Below the pieces are notes generated by a model that ran no database searches, was not told the origin of the DNA, and worked only from the letters and a program-made list of their open reading frames with translations. A stretch of DNA of 64,000 bases. Origin: Rozella allomycis CSF55. Taxonomy: Eukaryota; Rozellomycota. The stretch spans positions 124,001 to 188,000 of the forward strand of contig KE560959.1 in assembly GCA_000442015.1 (NCBI GenBank), in the 5' to 3' direction. The position numbers were made by a program, and so were the translations under genes. Positions 62,421 through 64,000 of the stretch are shown here, in pieces. Positions within the stretch are counted from its first letter, which is position 1. Each line of letters opens with the position of its first letter.

Positions 62421-64000
62421 ATGAATTCTCCGGATGAAACCCACACTGAAAAACCAGAAGAATGTCGATATATAAATACATCTGACGCTGATAACAAAAA
62501 CTTATTTCCCGATAACCGAGTTCGGACTGCGCGTTATACGTTATATTCATTTTTACCAAAACAATTGTTGTATCAGTTTTCCAAGATTGCTAATGTGTAT
62601 TTTTTGTTTATATCTGTGCTTCAAATGATACCGGGACTATCACCGACTGGAACATGGACTACGATAGTTCCACTTTCTGTATTTGTGGTACTTGGTATGT
62701 TGCGAGAAGGCTATGACGATCATAAGAGATATCAGCAGGATGATGTTGAAAATAATACGCCTGCGATTGTTATGAGGAAAAAGGATGATAAGATGGAATG
62801 GGTGACAGTTCCATGGTGGGATGTGAGAGTTGGCGAAAAGTTGATTGTGAGAAACAATGAATTTTTCCCAGCGGATATATTATTGTTGAATTCTAGTGAG
62901 ATTGAAGGGGTGTGTTATGTTGAGACTGCGAATTTAGATGGAGAAACCAATTTGAAGAGCAAAGAGTCGCTGGACGTGACTGTTAAAGCAGCGTGGACGG
63001 AAGACCATTTAAAGGAGTTGAATAGTAAAAACATGGAATTGTTAGAATAGTGAATATTAAAGTGCAATTGCCAGATAATGATTTGTATAACTTTGATGGG
63101 GCGATTGTATTGACTGAAAATGGAGAAGAGATTAAGCGACCTGTTGGGATTAATCAGTTGTTGCTTAGAGGGAGTCAGTTGAAGAAGACAAGTTTTATTT
63201 ATGGGGTTGTTGTTTATACTGGTGAGGATACAAAGATTAGAAGGAATGGAAATGCCAATATCAAGAGTAAAATGTCTGTGATGGAAACGAGAATAACCAA
63301 CAGAATAATAGCGATGGTGTTTATATTTGTATTGATGGTTGCACTAATTTCATTTCTAGTTTTTATATTCCAGAATGGAGATTTGCCATGGTATGTTTCT
63401 AGCCAAACTACTGCCGATTTAGCGATGCAGTATTTTACGTTTGTAGTTTTGTACAATACGATGATTCCAATTTCATTGTATGTTACATTAGAAATTGTTA
63501 GAATGACGCAGGCATTTTATATTGACAGTGACGTGGAAATGTACTGTGCTGAATCTGACACCCCTGCCAAAGCGAGGACTAGTTCATTGAATGAAGATTT
63601 GGGGCAAATAAGTTATTTATTCTCTGACAAGGTAGAAATAAATTGAAATAACGATAGACGGGAACATTAACTGAGAATAAAATGATAATGCGATATTTTA
63701 CAACAAAGGGGATGTTGATACAACAGGGGTTGGTTGATGGTAAAATAAAACTGAAATAAATTTGTAGAATCGATGAAGATTAAGAGTGAAAAGGTTATAT
63801 TGGATCCAAGTAGGGAACAAAAAGAGATGATGGTTGAGTTTATGCAGTGTTTGTCACTTTGTCACACTGTGTTGCCTACAATTCCAGAACATTCTGTAAT
63901 CACTAAGCCATCAGAAGATAAGAATGGAATAACAATGAACAAATTCAAAACACTTGATGAGAGTGAAAATGGGTATTTCAAGTCTATAGAGTACCAAGCA
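62421..64000 (+). CDS. P4-ATPase phospholipid flippase, 5' part
   Basis: Moves aminophospholipids to the cytosolic leaflet. The gene runs off the right edge. Introns 63025-63050, 63632-63657 and 63740-63767 leave about 500 residues. Pieces: NRVRTARYTLYSFLPKQLLY, QFSKIANVYFLFISVLQMIP with the P4-type first membrane helix, the actuator loop VETANLDGETNLKSKE (DGET), the RGSQLKKTSFIYGVVVYTGE stretch, NTMIPISLYVTLEIVR, and the phosphorylation motif SDKTGTLTENKM, which intron 2 splits exactly between SDK and TGTLT. It ends in CHTVLP and EYQA, just before the expected SPDE. The ATG at 62421 (MNSPDETHTEK) is preferred to upstream non-ATG codons. It is divergent from the HECT ligase. Confidence 0.93.

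Overview
The window is nuclear DNA of an AT-rich, gene-dense eukaryote with the standard genetic code. Gene content points to a flagellated, early-branching relative of fungi (Rozella, aphelid or chytrid grade). Fungus-like genes are a two-domain fluoride exporter of FEX type, an Rsp5-type ligase and a UTP21/CMS1 ribosome biogenesis set. Genes usually absent from Dikarya are a paxillin-like LIM protein, a Rho-kinase (ROCK) homologue, a class C GPCR and a dynein regulatory complex subunit, the last implying a motile cilium. The species was not identified and the placement is inference.

Almost every gene is interrupted by very short GT-AG introns, about 26 to 30 nt. I rebuilt about 115 by hand from reading frame and protein family. 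Many genes that look broken become complete once these are removed, and the spliced lengths come out as whole codons. At least three introns appear to end in TG rather than AG.

Layout. 1-10 kb: TOM70 (partial), folylpolyglutamate/dihydrofolate synthase, paxillin-like, casein kinase 1, amino-acid transporter, cyclin, NMNAT. 9.4-17 kb: RCHY1-like ligase, LisH-WD40 protein, 7TM protein, NTF2, half of a repeat-rich surface protein, cytidine deaminase. 17-25.7 kb: DRC9, CMS1, UTP21, NDUFA9-family protein, tRNA-Met, FEX, PSMD9, the other half of a repeat-rich secreted protein, ribosomal protein L31. 26-32 kb: DNA topoisomerase II, whose central introns are tandem arrays of complete 27-31 nt intron units. 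32-44 kb: PABPN1-like, PIG-T, RecQ helicase, MMS19, TAF1. 44-50 kb: mS29/DAP3, HMG-CoA synthase, an unknown gene across an N gap, mitochondrial uL3, SmD1. 50-64 kb: ROCK-like kinase, class C GPCR with a possible C-terminal PH-like domain, cyclic-nucleotide-binding protein, Rsp5-type HECT ligase, P4-ATPase (open at the right edge).

Most genes are housekeeping and form no operon-like pathway. Packing is extreme: start codons of two divergent pairs are separated by only 18 nt, and two convergent stop pairs by 7 nt. The scaffold carries single-N joins flanked by repeated sequence and two larger N gaps. Several of these joins look like unmerged haplotypes or misplaced contigs. The main discovery candidate is the topoisomerase II intron array, which could be spliced recursively one unit at a time.
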